This document shows positions 8,396 through 17,698 of a stretch of DNA of 64,000 nucleotides, in pieces. The DNA is from JAYZDF01 sp036337945 (GTDB taxonomy: Bacteria; Myxococcota; Kuafuiibacteriia; Kuafuiibacteriales; Kuafuiibacteriaceae). The stretch lies in assembly GCA_036337945.1 (NCBI GenBank), contig JAYZDF010000035.1, positions 1 to 64,000 of the forward strand, read 5' to 3'. Position 1 is the stretch's first letter. Every line of letters begins with the position of its first letter. A program made the position numbers and the translations under genes. A model generated the notes under the pieces. The model saw only the letters and a list, made by a program, of their open reading frames with translations. It was not told the DNA's origin and ran no database searches.

Positions 8396-9574
8396 ATGCG
8401 TAAACAGCTTCGACTTGAAACTTTTGTAGTTTTGGCATTGGTATGCGGTGCATGTAGTGAATCTGCACGTGATGTAGCTCCGCGGAACGGCTCATCCGGA
8501 CAGGACGCGAGTAATTCGTCCTCTATGACGGCTGACGGAGGAAACTCTGCTGGAACGCTCGATAGCGGCATTACGAACTCTAGTGATGCTCAAATTGCGG
8601 ATGGGGGAGCGTCCACAAATACTGATGCAGGTAACGCCTCTGGTCCAGCAATTGTGCCCGGGTCGCATCTTACTGCAAATGGTGTGTCTGTCTTCTTAGG
8701 CGATACATATTCTGAAGTGATATCAAAATGGGGTGCTGGGACGCGCAGTACCACAATGGGCAATCGCAGCTATCAATATGATTTCGGAGAAGAGGGGGAA
8801 TTCACAGTATGGTTTGCGAACACCGGCGTTGATGCGGAGCCCGCGGACACTATTGATAATGATGATCAGGTGCTTTGGATCGCTGTGTCAGGGCCATTTA
8901 CGGGGAAAACAGGCGATGAGTTAGGGAAGGGCTCTTCGAAACAGGATGTAGTCTCTGTTTACGGAGTCTCACCTCGTTCAACGCCTACAAGCATGCCTGC
9001 GCCGGGGTCTATCTCGACATACTATAAGAGGGGACTTATCGTAGGTTTTGATACTACCGATAAAATTCGAACCATAACCATATGTAAAAGCTATCCTGTG
9101 GAGCCCGACGGTGCGATGGACTTGGCACAGGGAACTCTTACCGTTGAAGGCACTACGCTTCGCGGAGCCTTTTTGGGCGGCACGAGCGAATCAACTGTAC
9201 GTGCAACGTTAGGTGACCCGGCGGATGCCGAAGGAACACGCACGATTTCTATCTCAAGACTGAAAATCCTGAGCTACGCCTTTATCGGGTTTGAAATGTT
9301 CCTCACAAATAGTGGAAATCTGTTATTTATGACTGTTCATGCGCCGTTTTACGGCAAAAGCGCTGGGATGGAAGCTCTGAATATGTCTCGTTCAGATTTT
9401 GAATCACATCTCGCGATGTTGGATTTTCGTAGCGGGCAAGTCTCAACCACCAGTGAGAGTGTCATTTGCTATAAGCATCGACAGACAGAGAAGTTTGTGG
9501 GGGTTTCATACTCGGGGATGCCGGAGACAGTGAGCTCCATTACGTTAGCGATGCCGGGTGTAGCCTGCGAATAA
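8396..9574 (+). CDS. putative lipoprotein with a duplicated domain
   Basis: A 392-residue exported protein. The N-terminus MRKQLRLETFVVLALVCGAC looks like a lipoprotein signal with Cys in CGAC, although the -3 position is Cys rather than Leu. A Ser/Asp/Gly-rich linker (~22-85) follows. The rest seems to contain two related modules of ~120 residues: each starts with a GDTYSEVISKWG / GGTSESTVRATLGD helix and includes GPFTGKTGDELGKG / APFYGKSAGMEAL. The spacing recalls SmpA/OmlA-type small envelope domains, but I do not assign it. It follows PEGA kinase 1 by 91 bp, on the same strand. Function unknown. Confidence 0.7.
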   Translation: MRKQLRLETFVVLALVCGACSESARDVAPRNGSSGQDASNSSSMTADGGNSAGTLDSGITNSSDAQIADGGASTNTDAGNASGPAIVPGSHLTANGVSVFLGDTYSEVISKWGAGTRSTTMGNRSYQYDFGEEGEFTVWFANTGVDAEPADTIDNDDQVLWIAVSGPFTGKTGDELGKGSSKQDVVSVYGVSPRSTPTSMPAPGSISTYYKRGLIVGFDTTDKIRTITICKSYPVEPDGAMDLAQGTLTVEGTTLRGAFLGGTSESTVRATLGDPADAEGTRTISISRLKILSYAFIGFEMFLTNSGNLLFMTVHAPFYGKSAGMEALNMSRSDFESHLAMLDFRSGQVSTTSESVICYKHRQTEKFVGVSYSGMPETVSSITLAMPGVACE

Positions 9575-9575
9575 A

Positions 9576-11246
9576 TTAGAGGCGACCGACACAGATGAGC
9601 GTCGTGTCGTCAAATTGAGGCGCGCCGCTAACATGTGCCTCCATATCCATGAGAAGGTCCTCGACCAGTTCGATCGGTTTGCTTCTTGCGTTCAGCATAC
9701 TTGTTTGAACGCTCTGTATTCCAAACATCTCGCTATTCGGACTCATCGCCTCAACCAACCCATCACTGTAGAGTAGAACGGTATCTCCTCGATTCATGTT
9801 GTAGATCTCATATTCGTACTCAGCTTCGGGCATGACGCCGAGTGGTAAACCTGCAATCTCATCTAAGATACGGACTCGACGCCCGTTTGGTTCGCGAACC
9901 ACGACCGGCATATGGCCCGCATTGCCAATCAGTAGTCGGCCGGTTTGTTTTTCTAAAACGGCGTAGAGCATGGTTACGAAGATGTCGTCTTGACCACTCT
10001 CAAGAACCATCTTGTTCATCCACCCTAAAACTCGGCCAGGACTTGATTCAGAGAGCGCAAAATATCGTAAATCGCGAGACATTTTTGCCATATAGAGCGC
10101 AGCGGCAACACCTTTGCCAGAAACATCTCCGACAACGAGACCGAGTCGATCGTTGGGAAGTTCGATGAAATCGTAAAAGTCGCCGCCGACTTCGAACGCG
10201 GGTTCATAACGGGCGCAAAAAGAGAATCCTGCCGCCTCGGGCACCTTTTGAGGAAGAAAACTCTGCTGTATGCGCTCTGCCATCTTCAAGTCTTGCTCGA
10301 AGCGTTGCTGTTTCATGAGTCGCTCATGCAATCTTGCATTCCCGATTGCCAAGGCCGCTTGGCCTGAAATGCCATGCAAAAGCTCCAGGTCACTCTCTCT
10401 AAAGGCATCAAACAAGAAACTGTCGAGATAGATGACGCCCAGTGATTCTCCTCGCCAAAGGAGGGGGGCACAAATCATTGAGCGTATCCCAATGGCGGCC
10501 ACCGATTTTCCGGCAAGAAAGCGTTCGTCCGCCATCGCGTCACGACTCAAAACAGCTTGCTTCTCACCCAAAACCTGATTGATGATCGTACTCGAAACGG
10601 TAACTTCACCGTCACTGTAATCCGGATGGCGTTTCAATGCCCGTGTTTCTAGGCTCTTGGTCTTGTCATTGTGGAGCATGATGAAGCCAGTATGAGCGAT
10701 GTCGAACTCTCCAAAGAGTCTCTCCAGTATCTCGGTGAGGAGGTCGTCGATGTCTAAAATATTGGATATGTCTTGAGAGATGGCATAAATCGTCTTCAGT
10801 CGATCAGAAGCTTTGGCAAGGTCTTCCGAGCTTTTTATGACTCCCGCTCCGTCTTTGTTGAACTCGCGTGCATCAAGGGCTTGGAGGATGTTTTGCTCTA
10901 AGGAGTCTCTCGTATGAAGCATCGTTACGGCCCCTTGAATTGGGATGCGCGATTCTGTCTGGTCTTCGTAATAGCAAAGCTTGAGCTGGCTCACCCGAAC
11001 GATATCTTTATCTTTGAGGAGGTGCCGAGAAACAGCGATCTCGTTTACGAAAGTGCCGTTGCCCGAACCGAGGTCTATAACCTCATAGCCATGACTCACC
11101 TTCGAAATACGTGCATGTTTCCGAGAAACGGAGAGATCTTGAATTTGCACCTGACAGTCGAGAGAACGCCCAAGAACGCATTCTTCCTCCAACGTGTATT
11201 TGGTGCCTTTATTCGGGCCATCATTTACGAGAAGATACGCCATCAA
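9576..11246 (-). CDS. FHA-GAF-PP2C (SpoIIE/RsbU-type) phosphatase
   Basis: A 556-residue signalling phosphatase. An N-terminal FHA domain (~4-92: LGRSLDCQVQI, VSRKHARI, DLGSGNGTFVN) reads phosphothreonine. A GAF domain (~165-315) may bind a small ligand. The C-terminal SpoIIE-type PP2C (~340-555) has GGDFYDF, VVGDVSGKGVAAAL, NAGHMPVVV, LLYSDGLVEA and FDDTTLICV, retaining the metal-binding Asp residues. It should dephosphorylate the STAS protein encoded just upstream (gap of 3 bp), as RsbU acts on RsbV. The FHA sensor suggests that one of the local Ser/Thr kinases controls it. The product is cytoplasmic, without membrane helices. Confidence 0.92.
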   Translation of the reverse strand: MMAYLLVNDGPNKGTKYTLEEECVLGRSLDCQVQIQDLSVSRKHARISKVSHGYEVIDLGSGNGTFVNEIAVSRHLLKDKDIVRVSQLKLCYYEDQTESRIPIQGAVTMLHTRDSLEQNILQALDAREFNKDGAGVIKSSEDLAKASDRLKTIYAISQDISNILDIDDLLTEILERLFGEFDIAHTGFIMLHNDKTKSLETRALKRHPDYSDGEVTVSSTIINQVLGEKQAVLSRDAMADERFLAGKSVAAIGIRSMICAPLLWRGESLGVIYLDSFLFDAFRESDLELLHGISGQAALAIGNARLHERLMKQQRFEQDLKMAERIQQSFLPQKVPEAAGFSFCARYEPAFEVGGDFYDFIELPNDRLGLVVGDVSGKGVAAALYMAKMSRDLRYFALSESSPGRVLGWMNKMVLESGQDDIFVTMLYAVLEKQTGRLLIGNAGHMPVVVREPNGRRVRILDEIAGLPLGVMPEAEYEYEIYNMNRGDTVLLYSDGLVEAMSPNSEMFGIQSVQTSMLNARSKPIELVEDLLMDMEAHVSGAPQFDDTTLICVGRL

Positions 11247-11249
11247 TCG

Positions 11250-11591
11250 TTACGATCTAAATTTAGAAATCGCCTCCTCGGTTGTGCTGAAAATCTGAAA
11301 AGCTTTATCCAAACGCAGCAGCTTGAATATTTCCGCGGGTTGCCCAGTGATTTCAGCGATCTTTACATCACCCTGCAGAGTCCGTACTCGTTTGAAGAGC
11401 GATACTATGGCTCCAACCCCCGACGAGTCGATCAGCTCTAAGTCCGACAAATTAAAAACGACGTCTACCTTTCTTTCATCCACCAACTTTTCAATTTGTG
11501 ACTTAAGTTCGGGTGCCGTGGAGGCATCGAGGTTTCCTGACAAGTAACCTACGGTTACATTATCAACTTCCTCCAATTTGATTTTGAGCAT
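11250..11591 (-). CDS. STAS-domain anti-sigma factor antagonist (RsbV/SpoIIAA-like)
   Basis: A single STAS domain of 113 residues. LIDSSGVGAIVSLF carries the DSSG motif (55-58) where the regulatory serine is phosphorylated in SpoIIAA/RsbV. Dephosphorylated, such proteins sequester the HATPase kinase partner. Its start overlaps the end of the upstream HATPase gene by 29 bp, so the two are translationally coupled and probably made in fixed ratio. Confidence 0.93.
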   Translation of the reverse strand: MLKIKLEEVDNVTVGYLSGNLDASTAPELKSQIEKLVDERKVDVVFNLSDLELIDSSGVGAIVSLFKRVRTLQGDVKIAEITGQPAEIFKLLRLDKAFQIFSTTEEAISKFRS

Positions 11592-12039
11592 CTGCTACCT
11601 TCTCCTTGGTGTACGCTTTACGCATACGTAGTTGGTTATAACCTTCTCTGTGAGAGTAGGTTACACTATCCATAAATTGTTTCATGATAAAGATTCCCAT
11701 TCCCCCTTCAGGAAGAGCGTCTAGGTCTGGCTGTGGAACGTTTTCAATGTCAAATGTTCTGCCCGAATCCGAAAGGACAATCTCCAAGAAGTCGTGGTTG
11801 ACAATAATTTCAACGCTGATGTCACCTTTATTCGCTGACTCACTATATGCGTGCTCCACAACGTTATTGTACCCTTCGGTGAAGGCCGATACGGCTTGAT
11901 GAGTCATTTGCGTAGTGAACACGCGAGCAGACTCAAGTTCACGGCAGATAACTGACAAAAAGGCGCTTACAGCAGGCCTCATTGATGTCCGAGCAGGAAC
12001 TCGAAAAGAGTATTTTTCTGGTTGGTCAGGAAAAGCCAC
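11563..12039 (-). CDS. anti-sigma factor serine kinase-like HATPase (RsbW-like)
   Basis: A GHKL ATPase of 158 residues, the size of RsbW/SpoIIAB. It has the N-box EGYNNVVEHAY (55-65), the G1 box LSDSGRTFD (89-97) and the G2 box EGGMGIFIMKQF (111-122). Such proteins phosphorylate the STAS partner on serine and bind it or a target (sigma factor or other effector). The start is GTG at 12039. It is the first gene of an HATPase-STAS-phosphatase operon, with no sigma-B-like gene adjacent, so the output target is unknown. The ECF sigma gene at 59 kb is distant and not evidently linked. Confidence 0.9.
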   Translation of the reverse strand: MAFPDQPEKYSFRVPARTSMRPAVSAFLSVICRELESARVFTTQMTHQAVSAFTEGYNNVVEHAYSESANKGDISVEIIVNHDFLEIVLSDSGRTFDIENVPQPDLDALPEGGMGIFIMKQFMDSVTYSHREGYNQLRMRKAYTKEKVADAQNQIGGS

Positions 12040-12198
12040 GTTAAAACCGTTCTGGACAGAGTCTAAAACTCAATCGTGCCTTTCTGCAACCAAAGCGAAA
12101 GACCACTGGTTAACCTCGCAATTACCATTAGTTGTGTTATTTCCTCCCGCGGTCTTTTGTCGTAGTAAGAGCTTCGTTATCATAGGGCCGGCCCAAAA

Positions 12199-12945
12199 AT
12201 GGACTGGAAGCTGAGAGTAATCAAACGAGCTATGGATGTAGCAGGAGCGGGCGTTGGACTAACGGTCGCAGCACCACTATTTCCCATTGTGGCTGCTGCT
12301 GTAAAACTCACGAGCCCGGGACCAATTTTCTACGGACAAGTGCGGTGTGGTGCCGAAAGACGCACTGGTTTCGAAGAGAACCGGGTTCACAAGGATGAGC
12401 GGCGTAGTCGTGAAGGCTATCACACGTTTACGATGTACAAGTTTCGGACAATGAAACAGGATGCCGAAGCTGCAACGGGTCCGACCATCGCAAGCAAAAA
12501 TGACCCAAGAGTGACCCCGATTGGACAATTTCTGAGAAAAAGTAGGCTGGATGAACTCCCGCAGCTTATTCATGTTTTGCGTGGCGAAATGAGTTTGGTC
12601 GGACCACGTCCGGAACGCCCTGAGCTGATGAATCAGCTCAAAGAACAAATCCCTTTTTTTGAGGAAAGAGCCCGGCTCACAAAACCTGGCCTTACAGGTC
12701 TCGCTCAAGTAACACTGAATTACGATGGAAGCTTGGCTGAGGGCAATGATTCACAAGTTGAAGCCCTTCGTATGATGCAACCGAAAGATCCCGACCCTGA
12801 ATCCAAAACAGCGTCCTTTGGGAATAAACTTCTGTATGACCTCGCATACAGTGCAATGCTTGAGAACACCAAAGAAGCCATCAAGCAGGACATAAAGATT
12901 ATTGTAAAAACGCCTATTGTGATGCTCTTACGAAGAGGGCAATAA
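12199..12945 (+). CDS. bacterial sugar transferase (undecaprenyl-phosphate sugar-1-phosphate transferase)
   Basis: Transfers a sugar-1-phosphate to undecaprenyl phosphate, starting exopolysaccharide or O-antigen repeat synthesis at the inner membrane. The 248-residue protein is the short form: one N-terminal hydrophobic helix (~12-38), SPGPIFYGQ, YKFRTMKQDAE, FLRKSRLDELPQLIHVLRGE, MSLVGPRPERPE and TKPGLTGLAQV. An insert of about 35 residues rich in Asp/Pro/Gln (~182-215) lies between TLNYDGS and the final LLYDLAYS helix. Its gene is divergent from the partner-switching operon and convergent, with no gap, with the next gene. Confidence 0.92.
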   Translation: MDWKLRVIKRAMDVAGAGVGLTVAAPLFPIVAAAVKLTSPGPIFYGQVRCGAERRTGFEENRVHKDERRSREGYHTFTMYKFRTMKQDAEAATGPTIASKNDPRVTPIGQFLRKSRLDELPQLIHVLRGEMSLVGPRPERPELMNQLKEQIPFFEERARLTKPGLTGLAQVTLNYDGSLAEGNDSQVEALRMMQPKDPDPESKTASFGNKLLYDLAYSAMLENTKEAIKQDIKIIVKTPIVMLLRRGQ

Positions 12946-13509
12946 TCACTGTCCAAGGTTGAAGACCTGGCGTAGTTTCATGCTTCCATCTTGACCAGCC
13001 CAAGGGAGCTGAGGCTTCGAGTAGTTTTCCAAAAAGCAATTCACCAATGCTTCGTTTTCGGCTTCACTGACCAAGGTTGCCCCAGAGATTCTTGCAAAAC
13101 CGCCTGTCGCGGTTACCGTCAAATCCACGATGACCCCTTCAGCGACTGAGGAACTTCGGCAGCTTTCAAGTTGTAAGGAGAGTTCTTTCACTACGCCACT
13201 CAGCACACGAGGAGGCAAACCGTTCAGCAATGCCTTCTCTTTTGCAATATCAGTCTCTTCGAGAGGAAAGACGCTATCACTTACAGGTCCCACCACCGGA
13301 GGAGGCACTTCACAATCGTTTTGAGGTGCACAGATTTTACATTTGGGGCAGGGAGCACAAGTCTCACTCGATGTCTGTTGGGCCCGGGCCAGCTCTGTGG
13401 GGCTTTGTTCGGCAAAACGGCGTTGGCCATATAATGAGCTCATAGCGTAGGCGCCGATGACACCTCCGCAAAAAAGGCCAAATATCAAAACAAGTAATAG
13501 TCGTTGCAT
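12946..13509 (-). CDS. membrane-anchored protein of unknown function, TonB-like C-terminus
   Basis: 187 residues with one N-terminal membrane helix (~3-24, LLLVLIFGLFCGGVIGAYAM). A Cys-rich segment CAPCPKCKICAPQNDC (~51-66) follows, which could form disulfides or bind metal. The C-terminal ~90 residues have the strand pattern VIVDLTVTATGGFARISGATL and NCFLENYSKPQLPW, resembling the TonB/AgmX-like domains of myxobacterial envelope proteins. I do not recognise a named family. It ends directly against the sugar-transferase stop. Confidence 0.6.
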   Translation of the reverse strand: MQRLLLVLIFGLFCGGVIGAYAMSSLYGQRRFAEQSPTELARAQQTSSETCAPCPKCKICAPQNDCEVPPPVVGPVSDSVFPLEETDIAKEKALLNGLPPRVLSGVVKELSLQLESCRSSSVAEGVIVDLTVTATGGFARISGATLVSEAENEALVNCFLENYSKPQLPWAGQDGSMKLRQVFNLGQ

Positions 13510-13545
13510 GACTTAGTCATTCTCTATAACACTGCTGAGGCGGTG

Positions 13546-15492
13546 TCATCTGCCCAAAAAAGTAAGTTATCCCTCGATTTGTTGGTTTTCCTCCCTTTAT
13601 TTCTGACAATGATGAGCTTTTGTTCGCCTGCAGCGGGAGCGAGCAGTTTCCCCATCGTCGCTCTCGATGTTTCATCCGTTCAGTCTCAACGCGGACGTAT
13701 CCTTTTCAGTCGTTTGGAGGATGCGCTTGAGCGAATAGGTCTCTTTGTTTGGGTTCCGCGCCGAATAGGAAATAGTGAGTTCGAATCGAAACTCTTTGAG
13801 GCGGGCGCCGAAATAATCGTACGGCTCAACGAACGAACCTCGACGAAAGAATTGAACGTAAAAATCCTCACGGCGTCGCCATCGACTCCGCACGCTTTGT
13901 CCGTACCCGATAGGCAGGATTTGACTACAGCCGCGATAGAGATTGCACGTGTTATCAATATCTCAATCAAGGGCTCAACTAACACTGCAAAGTCCTTCCC
14001 AAAATTCCTTAAAACAAAGCCGGCGCTCTTCCTAAAGCAAATGGATGAAGGCTATCAAGAGCTGCTCAATGGACGTCTAAGGAGAGCTGAATATAGATTT
14101 GAACGAGCACTCGAGCTGACCTCCACAGGCATTGAACCTGAAGCGCTGGGCGCCATGCTTGATGTTCGGGGATTGAGCAATAAGTTCGACGCCGAACTAG
14201 CACGTTCTGCTGTACAAACGGCTCTGGTCAGCGAAAAACAGAAAAAACATAGGGACGCTCTTCGACAGTGGGTCACATTCCTAAAATTTAATCCTCATCA
14301 CGTACGACCTTTCAACATCCATTGGCCGCTGGGGAACAAACAAATTTCGGTCCTGAAATCAGATGCAAATACGCTTTGGATAAATCATCAAGATGCCCTC
14401 TTAAAGATAAACGTCGAAACAGGTGGGTTCTCCCAGACAGGCTCAGGCAACCAGGACCTTGTCTTGGTCCTGGGAAAAACTTTTGTGCTTCGGAAAAACA
14501 ATGGACTGATACGCGTCGACCAGGACTCAGGAAAAATACTGTGGCGCAGCAACCTCCCGGGCCTAAAGCGAGACGAAAAAATCCTCGTAGATAGCGTTTC
14601 GGGGATTTTGGCCGTTGCTACGGCCTCTAAGTTATTCTGGCTTGATGGTACGTCGGGAGAGATTATTCATGCGCTCACGACACCGAACGGCGTAACTCTA
14701 GGGCAATATGGCGCAATCACCCAAACCGAGACAAAAAAGGGAACTAGAATCAGCCTGTATCGCCCCGGACGAAACGCCCCCGCCTGGGAGCGAATATTCA
14801 GTGAAAAGCCGCGACATATCGCTTTGACCGGTGAGCGCGTAATCATTCAAGGAAGCGGTAAAGCGAATATTCTAGATGCCAGAAACGGGAAAACGAGAGG
14901 CGAGACTCTAAGGCTAGAGCGCATCAATACCGCGCCTATTTCAACAGGACTAAGATACGTTGCTTGGGCCGAAGGCAACAATGTTCATATCTACGATGTT
15001 CTCGCTGTTACAAAAGCGGCGACGGCCCTGGGACCGTCGAAGCCTGTGGCAGCACTCGTAAGACAAAACGGAATTGTCGTTGCCTTCGAGAGCTCCGACG
15101 TTATTCACTTCGACCGTGACGGTACGATGCAAGCAAGAACTCTTGTGCCCGGCCGCGTCCATGCTCTTACATCGGGTTCACCGCGACGGCCGATGCAAAT
15201 TCTGGTCACGAGTTTAGGCCTTTTTGCTCTCGGCGAGCCCGTGTCCAACTTAGAGCATAGCGATTTTGATGCATATCTGGCCCTCGCTCGTTTACTGCTC
15301 GCGCAGGGCGAGAAGAAGCTCGCGATTGACATGCTAACCGAACTAGCAAGCCAGAACGCTGGTAACATTGTACAGATTGCTATCGAGTTATGCCGCTCGC
15401 TCTCGGAGACCGGCGAAATTGCGAAGTCGCACCAGCGAGCATTAGATGCAGGAAAGTCGACACAGACTCTGCAACCGTTCTCGTTCTTCTAA
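13546..15492 (+). CDS. exported protein with PQQ-like beta-propeller
   Basis: 648 residues from GTG 13546; a longer frame starts at ATG 13504, overlapping the divergent gene by 6 bp. A signal peptide LSLDLLVFLPLFLTMMSFCS ends near AGAS. The N-terminal ~130 residues form an alpha/beta domain, then a TPR-like helical pair (~165-240: GRLRRAEYRFERALELT). From ~275 blades of a PQQ/WD-like propeller appear (LIRVDQDSGKILWRSNLPG, KLFWLDGTSGEIIHALTTP), and the C-terminus returns to a TPR-like helix pair. No enzymatic residues are seen. Probably a periplasmic scaffold; role unknown. It converges with the next gene. Confidence 0.7.
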   Translation, partial: SSAQKSKLSLDLLVFLPLFLTMMSFCSPAAGASSFPIVALDVSSVQSQRGRILFSRLEDALERIGLFVWVPRRIGNSEFESKLFEAGAEIIVRLNERTSTKELNVKILTASPSTPHALSVPDRQDLTTAAIEIARVINISIKGSTNTAKSFPKFLKTKPALFLKQMDEGYQELLNGRLRRAEYRFERALELTSTGIEPEALGAMLDVRGLSNKFDAELARSAVQTALVSEKQKKHRDALRQWVTFLKFNPHHVRPFNIHWPLGNKQISVLKSDANTLWINHQDALLKINVETGGFSQTGSGNQDLVLVLGKTFVLRKNNGLIRVDQDSGKILWRSNLPGLKRDEKILVDSVSGILAVATASKLFWLDGTSGEIIHALTTPNGVTLGQYGAITQTETKKGTRISLYRPGRNAPAWERIFSEKPRHIALTGERVIIQGSGKANILDARNGKTRGETLRLERINTAPISTGLRYVAWAEGNNVHIYDVLAVTKAATALGPSKPVAALVRQNGIVVAFESSDVIHFDRDGTMQARTLVPGRVHALTSGSPRRPMQILVTSLGLFALGEPVSNLEHSDFDAYLALARLLLAQGEKKLAIDMLTELASQNAGNIVQIAIELCRSLSETGEIAKSHQRALDAGKSTQTLQPFSFF

Positions 15493-15494
15493 CG

Positions 15495-17684
15495 TCACCG
15501 TTTGAAGGATACGGTGCGACTGGCGTGGTTCCCGGCGAGGTCGCCGACTCTAACCGCTATCGTATTTATACCCATTCTCAATTTGGGCGCGCCGGGCAAT
15601 TTATCATCAGTCACGCTCGCCGCTAAAAGCTCGCTTTTTGCGTCCAACAAGCCGTCTTTAGCAGGAAGTGTGAGCCATGGGCCCCCGTTGAGAGAGAAAT
15701 CTGCAAACTCGAGGATTGAGACCTTGTCCTGGGCAAGCACTTCGAATGTCAGCTTTCCTTTGCGAGACACCTTTGCCTCAATTTTCCCTATTTCCGGTGC
15801 AAGATTGTCGATGGTCACTGGAATAGACATCTCTCTGTCACTAAGGGCAAATTCTGGTGGATTCGAAGGTCGGTCCGTCGCAGTGACGCGGAACCGGTAA
15901 ACCCCGTCTGGAAAAGCACGACTGTCCATCGAATAAAACTTCGTTTCTAGATCATCCGCGAGCAGTTGCCAGGGTGCTTTTTTTGCTGATTCAGAAGCCA
16001 TCTCTAGGCGATAGAGTAGAGTGTCACGGTTACGGTCACTGGCTCGCCACGCCACGGTTAGCATGCCTGGCTTACTACCTTGCCTTGCACGTGGTGGTCT
16101 CGGACGCGTACCTCCCCATCCACGAAGTTTATCCAGGCTTGATGCCGACACGGTCACGGTTTTCTCCTTTTTGCCTTCAGGCGGAAGAGCGTAAAGATAG
16201 ACGCCGCGACGTAGTGTGTATACCTCTTCGACGAATGGGGCTACGTTCATTCGAATGAGCGATGCATGCATGGATTTGACTCGCGGGGAGGCTTTTCCAT
16301 TGCTTGTTAGCTGAACGCGGAATTGGGCGTAACGGCCATCTGGAACATCTACCGCGCCACCTTCTTGTCCGCTACTGACTTTAGAACTCCAGTTCGACCA
16401 AGTCTTGTCAGGCTCTTCTGTGTTACCTGTCCTAATTTCTAAGGCTACTTTCGTTCCTTTTGGCTGGTCTGCATCAAACCAAATACGCCCTATTTTTGAG
16501 ATGCGATTGAGGTCTTCGGTCTTGCTCAAATAAAAAGATTCTTTTCGAGGCGCCGTGGACATAGACAGTACTCGTCCACTAGGTGCAGTCCCCAGTACAA
16601 GACGATCACCGTCCAGGACAACTGAACTAACGAGGGACTCATCCGTGCGAGCCAACAGCTCAATTCTATCTCTCCGGTTGAAATCAACCGCATAGACTCT
16701 TCCGCGACCCTTAGAGCCTGTCCCAGTCGCAAAAAGAAGCTGATTTTTCTTCTCGTCGAACGCCAAAGAAAGGGCTCCCTCTTGGCTTGAGTTCCAGAGG
16801 ATATCAACGCGACCATTGGCCGCTATACGAATGACTCGACTGCGTTTAATCGGCGATTTCTTTGGCTTTTGCTCATCACCCTTCAGAGAAGGTACCGATT
16901 TTTCCGGCACAAACTTACCACTTTTCGTCTCACTAATCAGAGCGGCGAATAAATCTCCTGTTTTTGGGTCAACAGCAAGATCAGTGACTTCTTTGAGGGG
17001 AGAATCATAGAGCGCATGAACTTTGCCATTTCTACCCATCGCGTAGATGATTCCTTTCTCTCCGCCGCCAAAAATCAAACCTCTTTTGGGATGCACGAGC
17101 ATTGCACGAAGATGAGTTTCGTCCGCCTCAAATACAACTTCTTTACTCCCCGGTTTTCCAAGTTTGACGATTTGCCCTGGCGAACCTGTCGCGGCTAAGA
17201 GCTCGCCATCGTACGTCTCTAGGTCCCAGACATATTTTGCCTCTAATTTGACCAACGCCTTAGGCTTCTTGCCAACGATGAGAATCTCACCGTCCGGACT
17301 TGTGGCGGCATAAAGTTCTCCTGCGTGGCGATGAACAGCCGTAACAGCCAGGCTTTTCGACTCCAACAACATGGTCTTCTTCAACTTTGAAACTCGGTAT
17401 AGGCCTGAGCCAGACGTCGCGACCAGAAAAGAGTCTTTGCGGTCGGGCTCGATACTTACCACGGGAACGCCTTCGAAAGACGCAAGTACCGTATCGTCCC
17501 GGCCAGGGGCAATCACTCCGTCGGCGTCGATACTCGACGTTTCAGGATCTCCATCGAATACTTCGGCGGGTCCGGTTATTCGTAGTTCAAGCGTAGGTTC
17601 ACTGAAGCTGCTTTTTGCAAACAAAAAGTTGCAGCTCACAACCAAGAGCAAACTCATTAGGTGGCTTTGATTTGATTTCATCAT
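15495..17684 (-). CDS. exported beta-propeller protein with C-terminal Ig-like region
   Basis: 729 residues with an N-terminal signal peptide (~8-28, HLMSLLLVVSCNFLFAKSSF). Residues ~40-400 show repeated blades: SGSGLYRVSKL, SPDGEILIVGK, GSPGQIVKLG, GGEKGIIYAMGRNGKVHAL. This pattern is typical of deltaproteobacterial exported propellers. The C-terminal half (~400-729) is made of Ig/FnIII-like beta segments (YRFRVTATDRPSNPPEF, LEFADFSLNGGPW). No catalytic motif is recognised. It lies 14 bp downstream of the S55 protease gene on the same strand and is likely co-transcribed with it. Confidence 0.7.
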   Translation of the reverse strand: MMKSNQSHLMSLLLVVSCNFLFAKSSFSEPTLELRITGPAEVFDGDPETSSIDADGVIAPGRDDTVLASFEGVPVVSIEPDRKDSFLVATSGSGLYRVSKLKKTMLLESKSLAVTAVHRHAGELYAATSPDGEILIVGKKPKALVKLEAKYVWDLETYDGELLAATGSPGQIVKLGKPGSKEVVFEADETHLRAMLVHPKRGLIFGGGEKGIIYAMGRNGKVHALYDSPLKEVTDLAVDPKTGDLFAALISETKSGKFVPEKSVPSLKGDEQKPKKSPIKRSRVIRIAANGRVDILWNSSQEGALSLAFDEKKNQLLFATGTGSKGRGRVYAVDFNRRDRIELLARTDESLVSSVVLDGDRLVLGTAPSGRVLSMSTAPRKESFYLSKTEDLNRISKIGRIWFDADQPKGTKVALEIRTGNTEEPDKTWSNWSSKVSSGQEGGAVDVPDGRYAQFRVQLTSNGKASPRVKSMHASLIRMNVAPFVEEVYTLRRGVYLYALPPEGKKEKTVTVSASSLDKLRGWGGTRPRPPRARQGSKPGMLTVAWRASDRNRDTLLYRLEMASESAKKAPWQLLADDLETKFYSMDSRAFPDGVYRFRVTATDRPSNPPEFALSDREMSIPVTIDNLAPEIGKIEAKVSRKGKLTFEVLAQDKVSILEFADFSLNGGPWLTLPAKDGLLDAKSELLAASVTDDKLPGAPKLRMGINTIAVRVGDLAGNHASRTVSFKR

Positions 17685-17698
17685 GAGTATTCCAGTTT

